Positions 1 to 10,378 of a stretch of 24,833 bases of DNA are shown piece by piece. This DNA comes from a virus. Location: the IMG/VR virus record IMGVR_UViG_3300049489_001217, positions 1 to 24,833 of that record, one strand, 5' to 3'. Positions within the stretch are counted from its first letter, which is position 1. Each line of letters opens with the position of its first letter. The position numbers were made by a program, and so were the translations under genes. The notes below the pieces were generated by a model. It was not told the DNA's origin. It saw only the letters and a list, made by a program, of their open reading frames with translations, and ran no database searches.

Positions 1-2640
1 AAATTTATTAACAGATTAGATGAATCAATTGAATTATCTATACAATTTGGTAGTCAAATGAAAGGTATGGGAGACATTACTTCTAAAGCAGCATTTGATA
101 TGGGAATTTCCTATGAATCTTTAATAGCTGGCCAAGTAAGTATGTTAGAATCTATAACTATGACTGGTAAGCAAACAGCATCTTTTACTAAAGAAATTGC
201 TTTTTTAAATAAAGGGACAGATATATCTACCGAATCTTTAGGAGAGTTGGCTGGTGCTGCTATGTCTGCTAATAAGAATTTTAGTTCAAAAGATTTAACA
301 CAAGCAGTTGGAACTTTTGCTTCTATTCAAAATAAGGTAGGGCTTTCTAAGAAAGAAATGACAGGTCTTGCTACATCATTGACCAAAAGTATTAAATCAA
401 TGTCTGCATTTACTAACAGTAAGAAATCAATCGAGGCTGTTACTAAAGCTACTGCAAATTTAGCGGGTATGTATAAGAAAGTTGGTTTAAATGCTGATTC
501 TGCTACTAAGTTAGTTGATAGATTATTAAACCCAGATGAGTTAGAGGATAATGCTTATTTAATGTCACAAATGGGAATAGGGTTTGGTGAATACGTTGAT
601 ATGTTAAACGGTGGAGATGCTGAAGCTGTAATGGGTAAAATGTCAGAAGGGATGTATGACATTGCACAACAAAGTAAAAATATGAGTTTTTTCCAAAAAC
701 AGGCGTATGCTAAGTCTATGGGTGTTACAGTAGAAGAATTAAATAAATTAGGTAAGATGTCTAGAGAAGAGTTTGAAGCTACTCAAACTACAGGAGAAGA
801 TGCATCTAAGTCAGTTGAGGAAAAACAAATAGCAGCAATGGAAAAAATATCAACTTCTCTCAATAGAATTGAAGAAGGCTTCAGTAGACTTATGCAGAAG
901 TATGGTGAGAAATTCGTTGATATATTTCAAAAAGTTGCTAAAATTCTTCCAAATATAATTGAAAAGATTATAGAGTTTGTAGGTGGTCTTTCTAAAGCTA
1001 AAATTATTCTATTAGCTATTGCTGCTACGCTAGGAGCTGTGTTTATTAAAGCTATGTCTTTTGCTAAGGTAAAGGCTATGTTTCAAGGTGGAGGAATAGG
1101 TGCATTATTTGGTATGGGAAAGGACGCTAAAGGACCAGACCCAAAAGCAGGTGCTGGAATCGGTGGATTTATAGAAGGTATAGCAAAAGGATTTAAGAAA
1201 TTTGATGGTAAAGCTCTAAAGGGAATGTTATTGTTTTCCGTAGGAATTTTGGCAATTATGGCAGTAGTAATTGGAGTTGGTCTAGCATCTGAAGCAGGTT
1301 TAAGCGGAGCCATGACTGGTTTCTTTAAATTATTTGAAGGATTAACATTAACAGATGCAGCTTCTTTTACAATTGGTGTGACAGCAATGGCAGTTTTAGT
1401 AATGGGATTTATTTTACTTGGTAAGTTTGCAGGTAAAAAGGGTTCGATGATGAAAGGTGCTGGTATGATGGGATTAACTTTGTTAATAATAGTTGTAGTT
1501 GGTGCTTTATTAGCACTTATTCCTGATACTTTTATGCAAAGAATGGTAATTGCAACAAACTCAATGGCTAAAATTGCTGTATCTATGCTTATATTAGCAC
1601 TAGTGTCAACAGCTATAGTTCTTTTATTATCTGGTATGTCCTTTTTATCTACTGTATTACCATTTGCTGGTGCTGGTGTAATAATATTTGGAATTGTTGT
1701 AGCTTTTATAATAGGTATGGCTGCTATTATTGGAGGCCTCTATGATGAAAAAGCAACTCCTGAGTTAATAAAGGGTACAAAAGAAATTTCTAAACTAGTT
1801 AAAACAATGTTAGTTCTAACAACATCTGTTCTTTTAATTGCAAGAAATCTAGTTGGAATGGGTTTAGCTGGTGTATTTAAAGGTAAAATGAAAAAAGGTG
1901 TTGAAGTTTTTAAAGATACTATTGGCTATATAAAAGAAATGGCTTCATATATTTTTGAAACTATAAGTGTAGAAATGGTTAGTAAGTTACAAGCTAGTCT
2001 TGGTAATTTTTCAAAAATATCTAAAGATTTAGAACAGTTTATGCAGGCCGGTAAAGCAGTTTCAGGTTTAATGGCATCTTTTGAAAAAAGTGCTTTCGGT
2101 CAAGCAGTTGAATGGATAGCACAAAAAGTTGGTAAAAAAACACCAATGCAATTAATGATTGCTGCTATTAATGATTTAGGATTATCAGCTGGAGGTATAA
2201 AGGTAGAAAATTTAGAAAATCTCCGACCAGCATTAGCTTCATTAAGTGTACTAGGAGAATCTTCTTCATCCTTCACTGCTTTAAAAGATTTATCTAAAAT
2301 AGATACTAAAAAGCTAAAAGAAAATGTTAATATTATTGGTAGCGTTTTAACTGATATGAGTAAATGGAGCGAAGGTGGTGCCATAAAAATTATGAATGGT
2401 AAAGTTGAAATTACCGTTAAACCGTCAGATGAAATGAAGCAACTATTCTCAGATAAGTCTGGTGGACTCATAGCAAAAGTCGAAGAAACAAACAAGATTC
2501 TAAAAGATATACTTGGTATAGATAAGACAAAGGGTATTCAAAGCATAGCTAGGGATACTAGAGTAATTAAAGAAATTGATGGTATACTTGCGTCTGGAAA
2601 TAAAGCTGTACAAGATAAAATTGCTAATTCTATGAGATAA
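1..2640 (+). CDS. Tail tape measure protein, 3' part (5' end outside window)
   Basis: The frame is open from base 1 without a stop, so the gene begins upstream and the ATG at 58 is internal. About 879 residues are visible. The first ~320 are soluble, helical and rich in Lys, Ser, Met and Gly. Then come several long hydrophobic stretches (roughly nt 990-1060, 1220-1290, 1375-1430, 1465-1530 and 1585-1730), followed by a soluble helical C-terminal third. This combination of very long helical protein, clustered membrane-like segments and a position directly before baseplate hub genes is typical of tape measure proteins. These set tail length and leave the tail to help DNA cross the cell membrane. 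Family assignment rests on composition and context, since no enzymatic domain such as a lysozyme or peptidase motif was seen in this part. It ends with TAA three bases before the next ATG. Confidence 0.8.
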   Translation, partial: KFINRLDESIELSIQFGSQMKGMGDITSKAAFDMGISYESLIAGQVSMLESITMTGKQTASFTKEIAFLNKGTDISTESLGELAGAAMSANKNFSSKDLTQAVGTFASIQNKVGLSKKEMTGLATSLTKSIKSMSAFTNSKKSIEAVTKATANLAGMYKKVGLNADSATKLVDRLLNPDELEDNAYLMSQMGIGFGEYVDMLNGGDAEAVMGKMSEGMYDIAQQSKNMSFFQKQAYAKSMGVTVEELNKLGKMSREEFEATQTTGEDASKSVEEKQIAAMEKISTSLNRIEEGFSRLMQKYGEKFVDIFQKVAKILPNIIEKIIEFVGGLSKAKIILLAIAATLGAVFIKAMSFAKVKAMFQGGGIGALFGMGKDAKGPDPKAGAGIGGFIEGIAKGFKKFDGKALKGMLLFSVGILAIMAVVIGVGLASEAGLSGAMTGFFKLFEGLTLTDAASFTIGVTAMAVLVMGFILLGKFAGKKGSMMKGAGMMGLTLLIIVVVGALLALIPDTFMQRMVIATNSMAKIAVSMLILALVSTAIVLLLSGMSFLSTVLPFAGAGVIIFGIVVAFIIGMAAIIGGLYDEKATPELIKGTKEISKLVKTMLVLTTSVLLIARNLVGMGLAGVFKGKMKKGVEVFKDTIGYIKEMASYIFETISVEMVSKLQASLGNFSKISKDLEQFMQAGKAVSGLMASFEKSAFGQAVEWIAQKVGKKTPMQLMIAAINDLGLSAGGIKVENLENLRPALASLSVLGESSSSFTALKDLSKIDTKKLKENVNIIGSVLTDMSKWSEGGAIKIMNGKVEITVKPSDEMKQLFSDKSGGLIAKVEETNKILKDILGIDKTKGIQSIARDTRVIKEIDGILASGNKAVQDKIANSMR

Positions 2641-2643
2641 ATA

Positions 2644-5600
2644 ATGGCCATAGATATCGCAAAAGATTTTTATAATCAAAACTTTCAACCAGCTAAAAAA
2701 GCTGATGCTGCTATTCTTACAAAGCTTTCTAGAGGTGTAGATTTACATTTTAGATTAAAATATAATAGAGATGGTAATATAGTTTATGAAAACATAAACT
2801 TTCCTAATTCTATAATAGAATCTTTAGAATGGGCAGATATCTTTGAGCAAGGTCCAATAGGGAATATGAAGATTGTAGATGGCTCTGGTTATTTCAGTTC
2901 TAATCTGTTGTTTAAATTATTTTCTAGAGATTTAAGTAAATTACAAGCAGAATTCAACTTTAGCTATACTAAAGATGTAGTAATTAATACTACAAGCGGA
3001 AAGCCAAATATTGATAATAGATTAGCTTTTAAACAATGGATTAAAGCAGTTTTTTATAGGCCGCCTACAATAACATATGATGAACTTGGAAGATTAACAC
3101 TAGAAGTTGTATTTATGCCTTCATTATTACAAGCAGAGTTGGAAAATGAAAAAACTGAAATAGGGGTAAAAAAAGATGATATAACAGAAGAGGATAAAAA
3201 GGTTAAAGGTTCAACCAGACCATTAGCTTTAGATACTCAACATTCTTTTAGAGAATATATTGAAAAGATTTACTTAAGTTCATTTTTAGCAGACACGTCA
3301 TTTACAGAAAAATATAAAGCTAAAGTTTCATCTTTTGATACAGTAATAGATAATTTTTTTAATATTAGTTATTTATTTGGGACAGGAGAAACTATACAAA
3401 AAAATCAAGCTATAAAGTTAATTGATATAACAGCTGGAGACCAAACGGCAGTTGAAAAAACAAAAGAAATTGTTAATAAACAAGTAAAAAGACAATATTA
3501 TAAAGAGTATATTGCAGGAAATCATGTAAGAAAAAATGTTATTAGCTTTACACCAGATAATACATTAACAAATCTTTTCTTACATTTAGTATCTGGAGAA
3601 TCTGGTACAGAAAAAACACAAAATGCTACTATAAATACATATGATAGAATACAAGCTTTATTTGATTTTTTAAAAACAAAGGGTGACAATTATAATCTTC
3701 TAATAAGAGATTTTAAAAAGATAAAAGAAAAATATGAAAAAGGAATAACTTTAGCTACAGATACGAGAGATAGTACTACCGAGAAAACAGTTTTAGCTAT
3801 AGATACTAAAAAATCAGATGATATTGCAAGAGCAAAAGAAATACTTCTTATTGAAAGTATTAAAAATGCATGGCAATCAGTTGATGCTAATAAAGATACT
3901 AACCCTAAAAATAAAATAAGTATAGACTCTTATATAACACCAACAGCTGCTGGCATTAAACTAGATATGGGTTATCTTGCTCAATATTTTGATGGATATA
4001 AAAGTGCGTATTATAAAACGGGTAAAGTTGCAAAACTTGAAAGTAAATTATTTCCTCTTTTGGCAAATATTTTAGTAAAAGAAGAAAAAATAACAGATGG
4101 TGATATTTTAAAAAGTACAGAGGATTCTATAAAAAATCGTTATAATTTTGTTGATTTAAAAACATTCTTATATATTATACTTGGATATGAAGAAAAATCG
4201 GATAAAGCTGGATTTGAAAATAAAAGTGTATTCAATGCAAAATCTATAAATTCTAACAGAAGAGAATATATAAATTTTTTTAGAGGGAAAGACGGAGTTG
4301 ATTTATCACAAACTGGCTTAGCTGATATTAATAAAAAATGTAGTATTAAAAAAGATTTAGAAACAATAGATGGAGCTTATCAGAGTAAGAATATATATAT
4401 AAGTGAATTTATTATATTAGATTCTTCTAATATAAGTCTAAAGAAAATAAAGTCATGTCTTGATAAAATAAATATTATAAGTAGGGAGTATTATTTTATA
4501 GAAGATGTTGGCACCGATAAGGATGTTGTAAAAAGATACTTAGAAAATGATTATGATAATACTAATCTACAAGATAATCCTTTCTTTTTTAAAGGAACCT
4601 CCCACGATAACCATAAGAATGATTATCCTAATCTAATAACTGATAAGAAAAATGATATTTTTTCAAACGAAACTATCTTAAAAGATTGTTTGGCTGTCCT
4701 TAAAGATAAAGATGAGAAAGCTGTAAGTGATTATTTAACAAAAATAAGTGATGAAGTTTCTAATGGTAAAACCCCTGAAACAATGGAAGGTTATCTTGTT
4801 AAATTAGATATGTCAAAAAATAGAAGTGAATGGGAAAATATATTTAAAGAAGTTAAAGATGCAAAATTGGATGAAAAAAAATCTGAAAGTAAACTAACTT
4901 TTTTAATAAATTATAGACATACTGATTTAATGTTTCAATTTAATGAATGGTTAGCATTAAGAAGACTTTTCTTTTTAATGGGCAGTTATGAACTAGGCTC
5001 GAATGTTGGAGAAAATATATCTAAAAATGATACAGCTAAAAATTTATTATTTTATAAAGTTCCAGAACCTTATGATGAAAAATCTAATCCTCACCCAGGA
5101 ATTTTTTATGTAAAGCCAAAAGTATCTGATAAGATAAATGACTTTGCTGCTCCAATTAATTCTGTAGAGAGATTAATAAAAGAAAAGGTAATATCATTTG
5201 AAAAAGTTGTTAAGACTTCAAAAAAAGACCAAGAGAGTCAAGAAATAACAAATTTTTATTATTTAAATACTGGAAGTTTTGACCAAATTTGTAAGAAGTT
5301 GGGTTTCTATTATGAATATAAAGAAGTAAAATTATCAAGCAGTTTTGATTTAAATCCACAAACTGGTAAGTGGAATACGTTTGAAAAAACTAAAAGAAGC
5401 ATTATTATAAGAAATGATTATTTAAACCTAAACTATGATGTTACAAGACTAATTTTAGATGAGACAGTAATATCTGAACAAGCTACTGGTAAAGATTTAA
5501 CTGGTGATGATATTGCTATACTTATGAATAAAACTATTTTAGAAGCTGCTAAAGATTATCCGTTAAAAGTAGAAATACAAATACCAGGTGACCCTTTTTA

Positions 5601-7107
5601 TAATAAGAATGATTGTGATTTTTTTAAAGAGTTAATAAAATTAGAAGTATTCGAACTAGAAAAAGTTAGGTTTAGCGAAATGTTTCAAGGTCTTAATGGA
5701 GTAGCTCCTGCTAATATGACAATACAAAAAAGAGGCTTGAATTATGTTCAAAGTGGCATATTCACAGGATTATATCATGTGTTTGGTGCAAAACATTCCT
5801 TTACAAGGGGTTCTTGGACTACAACTTTAAAACTTATGAGAGCTGTTAACTTAAAAGAATTTAAAAGTAAAGAAGAAATGGCTGTTATAGAGAAAAGCGA
5901 ACCAAAAGTGCCACCAAGTAAATCAACAGCATCTTCTGAGGAAAGCTTTCCCATAATTGTTAACATCTATGATATTAAAAAACTAGCTGAAGGTAAAGTT
6001 GATAATAAGTTAGATTTGAAAATGAATGATAAGATTGTTAATCTTTCATTTAAAGATATAAGAGATAGTTTAAAAGATGGTAAAACTTTAAATGGTAATA
6101 AACTAGACAGAAATGACAGTGTAATTTTCTTATGGGAGTTAGATGTTTTAAAAGTATTAAATTGTATGGGTTTAGAGCCAGACCTATTTAGAGATAGTTC
6201 TAAAGTAGTTAAGATGTACGATGATATCTCAGAAAAAGATAGAAATAAATTATATACTAATTTAATACTTTTTATGAGAAGTTGTCAAGATATGATAAAT
6301 TATTTAGAAAGTCAAAAAACTTCCTCACAAGAGGCTCTTATAGTTAAATCTTCTATAGTATCAGAAGATACAAAAAAGATTGTAAATGATTTTAATAATT
6401 TTGTCCTCAGTAATAATTTTTCTTCTAATAATAATGAATCTCCTTTTACTTATATGTTGAAAGTAGTTTTTTCTAAAAAATTAGAAGATTATTTATATGG
6501 CCTAGCAGACAAAAGTATCAATCCTTCAAACTATAAAGAATTATTAGATTATTGGTGGGTTGATAGTAAATATTTAAATATAAATGATATATTAACTTTT
6601 GCAGAAAAAAGTAATAGAAGTAGAAGGCAAGACAATTTAAAATCGGAAGACATTATAAAAAATATAATTTTTAGTGATGCGTTTTACGAATTTGATGAAA
6701 TAAAAGACTTAGGAATACATCTATCATTGTTAAATAAATATAACTCACATAATGTAAATTATATTAAAGATTTCTTTGATATTAATAATGAAAAAAATAA
6801 AAAACTTAATAATGATTTTATTGGTAGATATCAAGCAGCTATTGAACGTGGTGCTCATATTAATAGCTTAGATGTTGTTCTAGAAATGATTGAATTAAAC
6901 TTTTATGCTGTTAACAGTAGATTAACTGAAAAATTATTTAAAATAGATACACATGTGATTGAAAAAGAATTTGGTAAAGATAAAGTAAACTATTGTTTTG
7001 TTGATATACAAATTTCTTCTGAATACCATTATGGTTCTGCTATGAATAGTAGGTTCTACGAAAAGATTTCTACAAATAAAGAAGCTAATAAAATTTTATT
7101 TAGTTAA
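2644..7107 (+). CDS. Giant baseplate hub-like structural protein
   Basis: A 1487-residue protein whose ATG lies three bases after the tape measure stop, so translation is probably coupled; only a weak GAG-type ribosome site is present. The N-terminal ~130 residues (a glycine/aspartate-containing beta pattern with IGNMKIVDGSGYF) and a region around residues 970-1070 resemble phage hub proteins of the gp27/gpD type. In the second region PGDPFY near residue 980 is followed by SGIFTGLYHVFGAKH and GSWTTTLKLMR near 1036-1066, matching the hub pattern 'G-Y-V...H-F...G-x-W-T-T-x-L-x-L-x-R'. Between and after these lie long Lys/Asp/Asn-rich stretches with no recognised domain, including ~400 C-terminal residues. 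It is much longer than T4 gp27 (about 390 residues). It would form the central ring between tail tube and spike. The hub call is inference from short motifs and position after the tape measure gene. Confidence 0.55.
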   Translation: MAIDIAKDFYNQNFQPAKKADAAILTKLSRGVDLHFRLKYNRDGNIVYENINFPNSIIESLEWADIFEQGPIGNMKIVDGSGYFSSNLLFKLFSRDLSKLQAEFNFSYTKDVVINTTSGKPNIDNRLAFKQWIKAVFYRPPTITYDELGRLTLEVVFMPSLLQAELENEKTEIGVKKDDITEEDKKVKGSTRPLALDTQHSFREYIEKIYLSSFLADTSFTEKYKAKVSSFDTVIDNFFNISYLFGTGETIQKNQAIKLIDITAGDQTAVEKTKEIVNKQVKRQYYKEYIAGNHVRKNVISFTPDNTLTNLFLHLVSGESGTEKTQNATINTYDRIQALFDFLKTKGDNYNLLIRDFKKIKEKYEKGITLATDTRDSTTEKTVLAIDTKKSDDIARAKEILLIESIKNAWQSVDANKDTNPKNKISIDSYITPTAAGIKLDMGYLAQYFDGYKSAYYKTGKVAKLESKLFPLLANILVKEEKITDGDILKSTEDSIKNRYNFVDLKTFLYIILGYEEKSDKAGFENKSVFNAKSINSNRREYINFFRGKDGVDLSQTGLADINKKCSIKKDLETIDGAYQSKNIYISEFIILDSSNISLKKIKSCLDKINIISREYYFIEDVGTDKDVVKRYLENDYDNTNLQDNPFFFKGTSHDNHKNDYPNLITDKKNDIFSNETILKDCLAVLKDKDEKAVSDYLTKISDEVSNGKTPETMEGYLVKLDMSKNRSEWENIFKEVKDAKLDEKKSESKLTFLINYRHTDLMFQFNEWLALRRLFFLMGSYELGSNVGENISKNDTAKNLLFYKVPEPYDEKSNPHPGIFYVKPKVSDKINDFAAPINSVERLIKEKVISFEKVVKTSKKDQESQEITNFYYLNTGSFDQICKKLGFYYEYKEVKLSSSFDLNPQTGKWNTFEKTKRSIIIRNDYLNLNYDVTRLILDETVISEQATGKDLTGDDIAILMNKTILEAAKDYPLKVEIQIPGDPFYNKNDCDFFKELIKLEVFELEKVRFSEMFQGLNGVAPANMTIQKRGLNYVQSGIFTGLYHVFGAKHSFTRGSWTTTLKLMRAVNLKEFKSKEEMAVIEKSEPKVPPSKSTASSEESFPIIVNIYDIKKLAEGKVDNKLDLKMNDKIVNLSFKDIRDSLKDGKTLNGNKLDRNDSVIFLWELDVLKVLNCMGLEPDLFRDSSKVVKMYDDISEKDRNKLYTNLILFMRSCQDMINYLESQKTSSQEALIVKSSIVSEDTKKIVNDFNNFVLSNNFSSNNNESPFTYMLKVVFSKKLEDYLYGLADKSINPSNYKELLDYWWVDSKYLNINDILTFAEKSNRSRRQDNLKSEDIIKNIIFSDAFYEFDEIKDLGIHLSLLNKYNSHNVNYIKDFFDINNEKNKKLNNDFIGRYQAAIERGAHINSLDVVLEMIELNFYAVNSRLTEKLFKIDTHVIEKEFGKDKVNYCFVDIQISSEYHYGSAMNSRFYEKISTNKEANKILFS

Positions 7108-7116
7108 GGAGTATAT

Positions 7117-8109
7117 ATGCCGAGATTAGGAAGTACGTTTGATAGTTATGTTAGCGGTTTATTTGCTAAAGTAACCAATACAGCGGCAAATACTGGATTT
7201 AATTTTTTAGTATCAGCTGGGCTAAGACTATTAGTTAAAGAAATATCAAAGTCTACTAGTGTCGCAGGTGTCGATGTTTCTAACGAAAGAATTGCTGATG
7301 CTGGTACAACAGCTTTATCTGCATTTGCTAGATTTATAAATACTTTCACAACAGAAGGGGAACGAACATTACCTCTATATAACCAATTTCCTGGTTTTAT
7401 AGCTGAATATAAGTTAGGTGTTTTACATGATATAATTCCTTTACAATTTGAAGCTGTTATAACATCTGACAGTAGAAGTGCTGAATTTGCTTCTGTAGAT
7501 TTTGGAGTTAATTCTTTGGATACATATAAGAAAACATCTCTTAGAAAATTATCATTAAAAACTACATTTGCTACCTTAGACCAATTAATTTATACTTCTC
7601 ATTATGTTGAAACAAAAGTAAGAAAATTCCAATCTTTACTTTATCCTCAATTATTAGAAAGTGGTACCGCAGGTGGTACAGGTGCAATGGTCGCTCCATC
7701 ATTAATAGGATTATATATTGGTGATAAATTTATGAGAAGAAGACTACCTAGAGTTATGGCAGATGAAAATGGAACAAATGGGTCTCTTACTAAAATAGTA
7801 AAAGCATTAGGAGATAATAGCACCACCGGTAATGCATTAAATAAAAATTTAGGATTTCTTGCAACGGCAGAGCCAATTATTTGGAGAGTTGATTCAGTTA
7901 ACGTAGATTGGGGAGAATCTCCTGTAAACACTAATTTTTCAGAATTTAGTTATAATTTAATACCAGGTGAAAGTAAATTACCAATGTTTCAAACTGTATC
8001 ATTAGAACTTACTGAACATAGACCGCCTAATACATTTGAAACATATGAAGATGTGGAAACTTTTACTGGTTTAACTAACTTTAATAGTCTATTTACTAAC
8101 TTAACATAA
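7117..8109 (+). CDS. Baseplate tube-cap/hub-adaptor-like protein
   Basis: A 330-residue protein with a strong TAAGGAG ribosome site overlapping the previous stop. The N-terminal ~90 residues are Ala/Thr-rich and probably helical. Residues ~95-165 form a beta-rich segment ending in a Lys/Leu strand (KKTSLRKLSLKTTF). The C-terminal part has the pattern IGLYIGDKF (near 198-206), then VDSVNVDWGE (near 260), then a strand ending SLELTEHRPP (near 297). This late pattern resembles phage proteins that cap the tail tube or link it to the hub (T4 gp48/gp54 and XkdP-like proteins), where a 'PP-x-L-x-L-x-I-G' strand precedes 'V-x-V-x-W'. The position between hub and LysM-like protein agrees. I recognise the family type, not an exact orthologue. 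Confidence 0.5.
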   Translation: MPRLGSTFDSYVSGLFAKVTNTAANTGFNFLVSAGLRLLVKEISKSTSVAGVDVSNERIADAGTTALSAFARFINTFTTEGERTLPLYNQFPGFIAEYKLGVLHDIIPLQFEAVITSDSRSAEFASVDFGVNSLDTYKKTSLRKLSLKTTFATLDQLIYTSHYVETKVRKFQSLLYPQLLESGTAGGTGAMVAPSLIGLYIGDKFMRRRLPRVMADENGTNGSLTKIVKALGDNSTTGNALNKNLGFLATAEPIIWRVDSVNVDWGESPVNTNFSEFSYNLIPGESKLPMFQTVSLELTEHRPPNTFETYEDVETFTGLTNFNSLFTNLT

Positions 8110-8118
8110 GGAAATATT

Positions 8119-8415
8119 ATGAGCCTAGATGTGTATGAAAATTTGTCTCTTATTTATGATGAAAATGTAACTAAGAAACGTCATTATGAAACTATAACTG
8201 TACCAGCTATTTCTTTACAAGGTGCAACACAGTTTACCGTTAGAAGCGAATTTCAATATCGTCCTGATTTGATAAGTTTTCAATTTTTTGGAACAATTGA
8301 ATATGATGATTATATAACATTTGCTAATAAACTACCCCATCCAATAAAAAGTTATAAAACTGGCACAGTTTTATATATTCCAACACTAGAAGCAATTAGG
8401 GCTGTTATACAATGA
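8119..8415 (+). CDS. Small LysM-like baseplate protein (gp53-like)
   Basis: A 98-residue protein with an AAGGA ribosome site. Its C-terminal two thirds carries FQYRPDLISFQFFGT, then DDYITFANKLPHPIKSY, then GTVLYIPTLEAI. This is the phage pattern 'Y-R-x-x-D-x-I-S...F-G...N-x-I-x-x-P...G-x-x-L-x-I-P', a LysM-like fold found in small baseplate proteins related to the core of T4 gp53 and in Mu/P2 gpX-type proteins. It probably joins the wedge or spike to the tube end. It ends in TGA, which overlaps the ATG of the spike gene (ATGA), so the two are likely translated together. T4 gp53 is about twice this length, so the exact wedge role is uncertain. Confidence 0.6.
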   Translation: MSLDVYENLSLIYDENVTKKRHYETITVPAISLQGATQFTVRSEFQYRPDLISFQFFGTIEYDDYITFANKLPHPIKSYKTGTVLYIPTLEAIRAVIQ

Positions 8416-10376
8416 CAACAAGTTCTGATATTTTAAAAAACCAGTTTATAGATTCTGAAGTTTCTAATGTAGGTTCAGATAATATCATAAAAGTAAAAAT
8501 TGATATTAAAGAATCTGAATGGAAAGTAAATACAACTATTCTAGAAGGTGTAAAGCCTATTCTTAATTATCCTGGAAATATTATAAAAGAAGGTGATAGA
8601 GTTTTAGTATTTTCTTCTGTAATTCAAGAAGGTTCTAGTTATTATTATATACCAAAACAATTAATAATTCCCTTATTAAAAAACAATGGTTTATTATACA
8701 ATGAATCGAATAAAATCATTTTTGAGAACGAAAGAGATTTTAGTATAGTTAATAATAATAATAGAATATTAATGAAAGATGTTAGTTCAAAAGATGAATT
8801 ACAAGTAGATACAGAAAACCTATTATCAGAAGGAAGTATTACAAAAACATACTTAGCAAGTTATGATGTTTTATTTTTAGAAGAATTAAAAGCAGATATT
8901 AATTATAAAAATAGTATTATAGAAATAATTAGTAAGTATAATAAGAAAGATGAACTACGTGATGTTAATCTTTTAAATACTTCTACTGTTTATAGAATAA
9001 TTGATTTTACATATAATCCAGATGACAGTACTCAAAATAGTGTTACTTTAAATGACATATTGGGTTTAGACTTAAATCCAACAGATTATGATATAACTTA
9101 TAAAATATATAAAGAATACATCACTAGTTATAGCAAAACAAAGGGGATTGAGATAATAAGTGATGATGGCTTAGGAGTATTCTTAAATGCTGTTAAAGAT
9201 AGCGTTAGAAATATAAAAATAGCTACTCCTTCTGTAAAAATGAATTTGCAAGAAGATAGATTTGCCATAGACCCAGAGGGAACAACAGTAAGACTTGATG
9301 ATAAATTCTTTAAATTAAATCTAACAAATTTTAGAATAGAAAATAAGACTTCAGATGAAGCTGAGACTGAAAGATATGACAGTGGGAGACCTCTTTCTTT
9401 TGAAATAAATAATGTAGATTATGATAATCCTAGTGCAGAAAGTGAAGAAGAGAAAAGAACTAGAAATCAATCCATAGATATAAAGTCAATTAAGCATAGG
9501 CTTAGAATGATGGACACTAGTGGTATAGGGGCTGACTTAACAACCTTAGAACACGAATATTTATTATATAGTTCTATTGGCGGTAATTATCTAAAATTAA
9601 GCTCTGAAAAAGATAATGAGGAGGCACTTACTTATTTTAACAGAGCAGGTGTTAAAACAATTCATGATAGCAGTCAAATAACAACAGAACAACATAAGAG
9701 TATTAATCCTGAAACATTACAGCCAGCTTACATAGACCCAGATGACGCAGAAGCAGAGCCGGAAGATAATAAACCTATAAATAAGTTTTCAATGAATAAG
9801 AATACGGAAGCAGAAAATATAGTTTTAGAATCTCATAGTAGTAAAAAAGATTTATATGAGACTCTTAAGAATAAAATTAATTTATCTGAAACAGCTGAAG
9901 AATCTAGTACAGTAATTGAAAATACTGGTGCAGAAAAAGATTTCAATAAAATATCTCTTACTGCTAAGGAAGGCGAGGGCTCTATAAAAATAGAGAATAT
10001 GGGAGAAGATAAGTCAAACAGTTTTTCTATGACAACTGCTGGTGATGTAGAGTTAAATATAGATAATACTTTTGCAGATGGGAAAACAAACTCAATTAAA
10101 ATGACAAAGGATTTGATTAAAATATCAAGCTCTGAAGATGGAGTGGTTATTGAAATATCTAAAGGTGGAATGAAAATTACTACAGAAAAAGATTTAGATA
10201 TAGAATCTAGTGGTAATGTCAATGTTAAAGGAACTAATGTTAATCTAGAAGGTGCTGTTACATTGAAAACTGGAGATTCTTCTTCCTGGTCGCCAAACAT
10301 ACTACCCAATTGTCTCTATACTGGTGCACCACACGGTGGTTCTGGTGGTGGTATAAATAAACTTAAAGGTGGTTAA
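8412..10376 (+). CDS. Baseplate central spike protein (gp5/gpV/VgrG-like)
   Basis: A 654-residue protein starting at the ATGA overlap with the LysM-like gene. Residues ~20-80 look like an OB-fold (alternating hydrophobic strands ending KEGDRVLVFSS), as at the base of phage spikes. A long middle region has no recognised domain. From about residue 495 the chain turns into short Asx/Gly-punctuated strands, with GGMKITTEKDLDIESSGNV and VNVKGTNVNLEGA near 585-620. This is the repeat style of trimeric spike beta-helices in gpV, Mu gp45 and VgrG proteins. The end has NCLYTGAPHGGSGGG with Cys634 and His641, similar to the conserved 'C-x-x-T-G-x-P-H-x-G-G' tail seen in such spikes. It would form the membrane-piercing needle below the hub. 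No lysozyme domain is seen. Confidence 0.75.
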   Translation: MTTSSDILKNQFIDSEVSNVGSDNIIKVKIDIKESEWKVNTTILEGVKPILNYPGNIIKEGDRVLVFSSVIQEGSSYYYIPKQLIIPLLKNNGLLYNESNKIIFENERDFSIVNNNNRILMKDVSSKDELQVDTENLLSEGSITKTYLASYDVLFLEELKADINYKNSIIEIISKYNKKDELRDVNLLNTSTVYRIIDFTYNPDDSTQNSVTLNDILGLDLNPTDYDITYKIYKEYITSYSKTKGIEIISDDGLGVFLNAVKDSVRNIKIATPSVKMNLQEDRFAIDPEGTTVRLDDKFFKLNLTNFRIENKTSDEAETERYDSGRPLSFEINNVDYDNPSAESEEEKRTRNQSIDIKSIKHRLRMMDTSGIGADLTTLEHEYLLYSSIGGNYLKLSSEKDNEEALTYFNRAGVKTIHDSSQITTEQHKSINPETLQPAYIDPDDAEAEPEDNKPINKFSMNKNTEAENIVLESHSSKKDLYETLKNKINLSETAEESSTVIENTGAEKDFNKISLTAKEGEGSIKIENMGEDKSNSFSMTTAGDVELNIDNTFADGKTNSIKMTKDLIKISSSEDGVVIEISKGGMKITTEKDLDIESSGNVNVKGTNVNLEGAVTLKTGDSSSWSPNILPNCLYTGAPHGGSGGGINKLKGG

Positions 10377-10378
10377 AA

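Noticed and set aside
2100-2495. 131-codon reverse-strand ORF in the tape measure gene
   Set aside because: Shadow of a confident long + strand gene; Ser/Phe/Ile-rich antisense composition.
9833-10309. 158-codon reverse-strand ORF inside the spike gene
   Set aside because: It mirrors the regular Ser/Asp/Lys beta-repeat of the spike on the other strand, has no ribosome site, and every supported gene is on the + strand.
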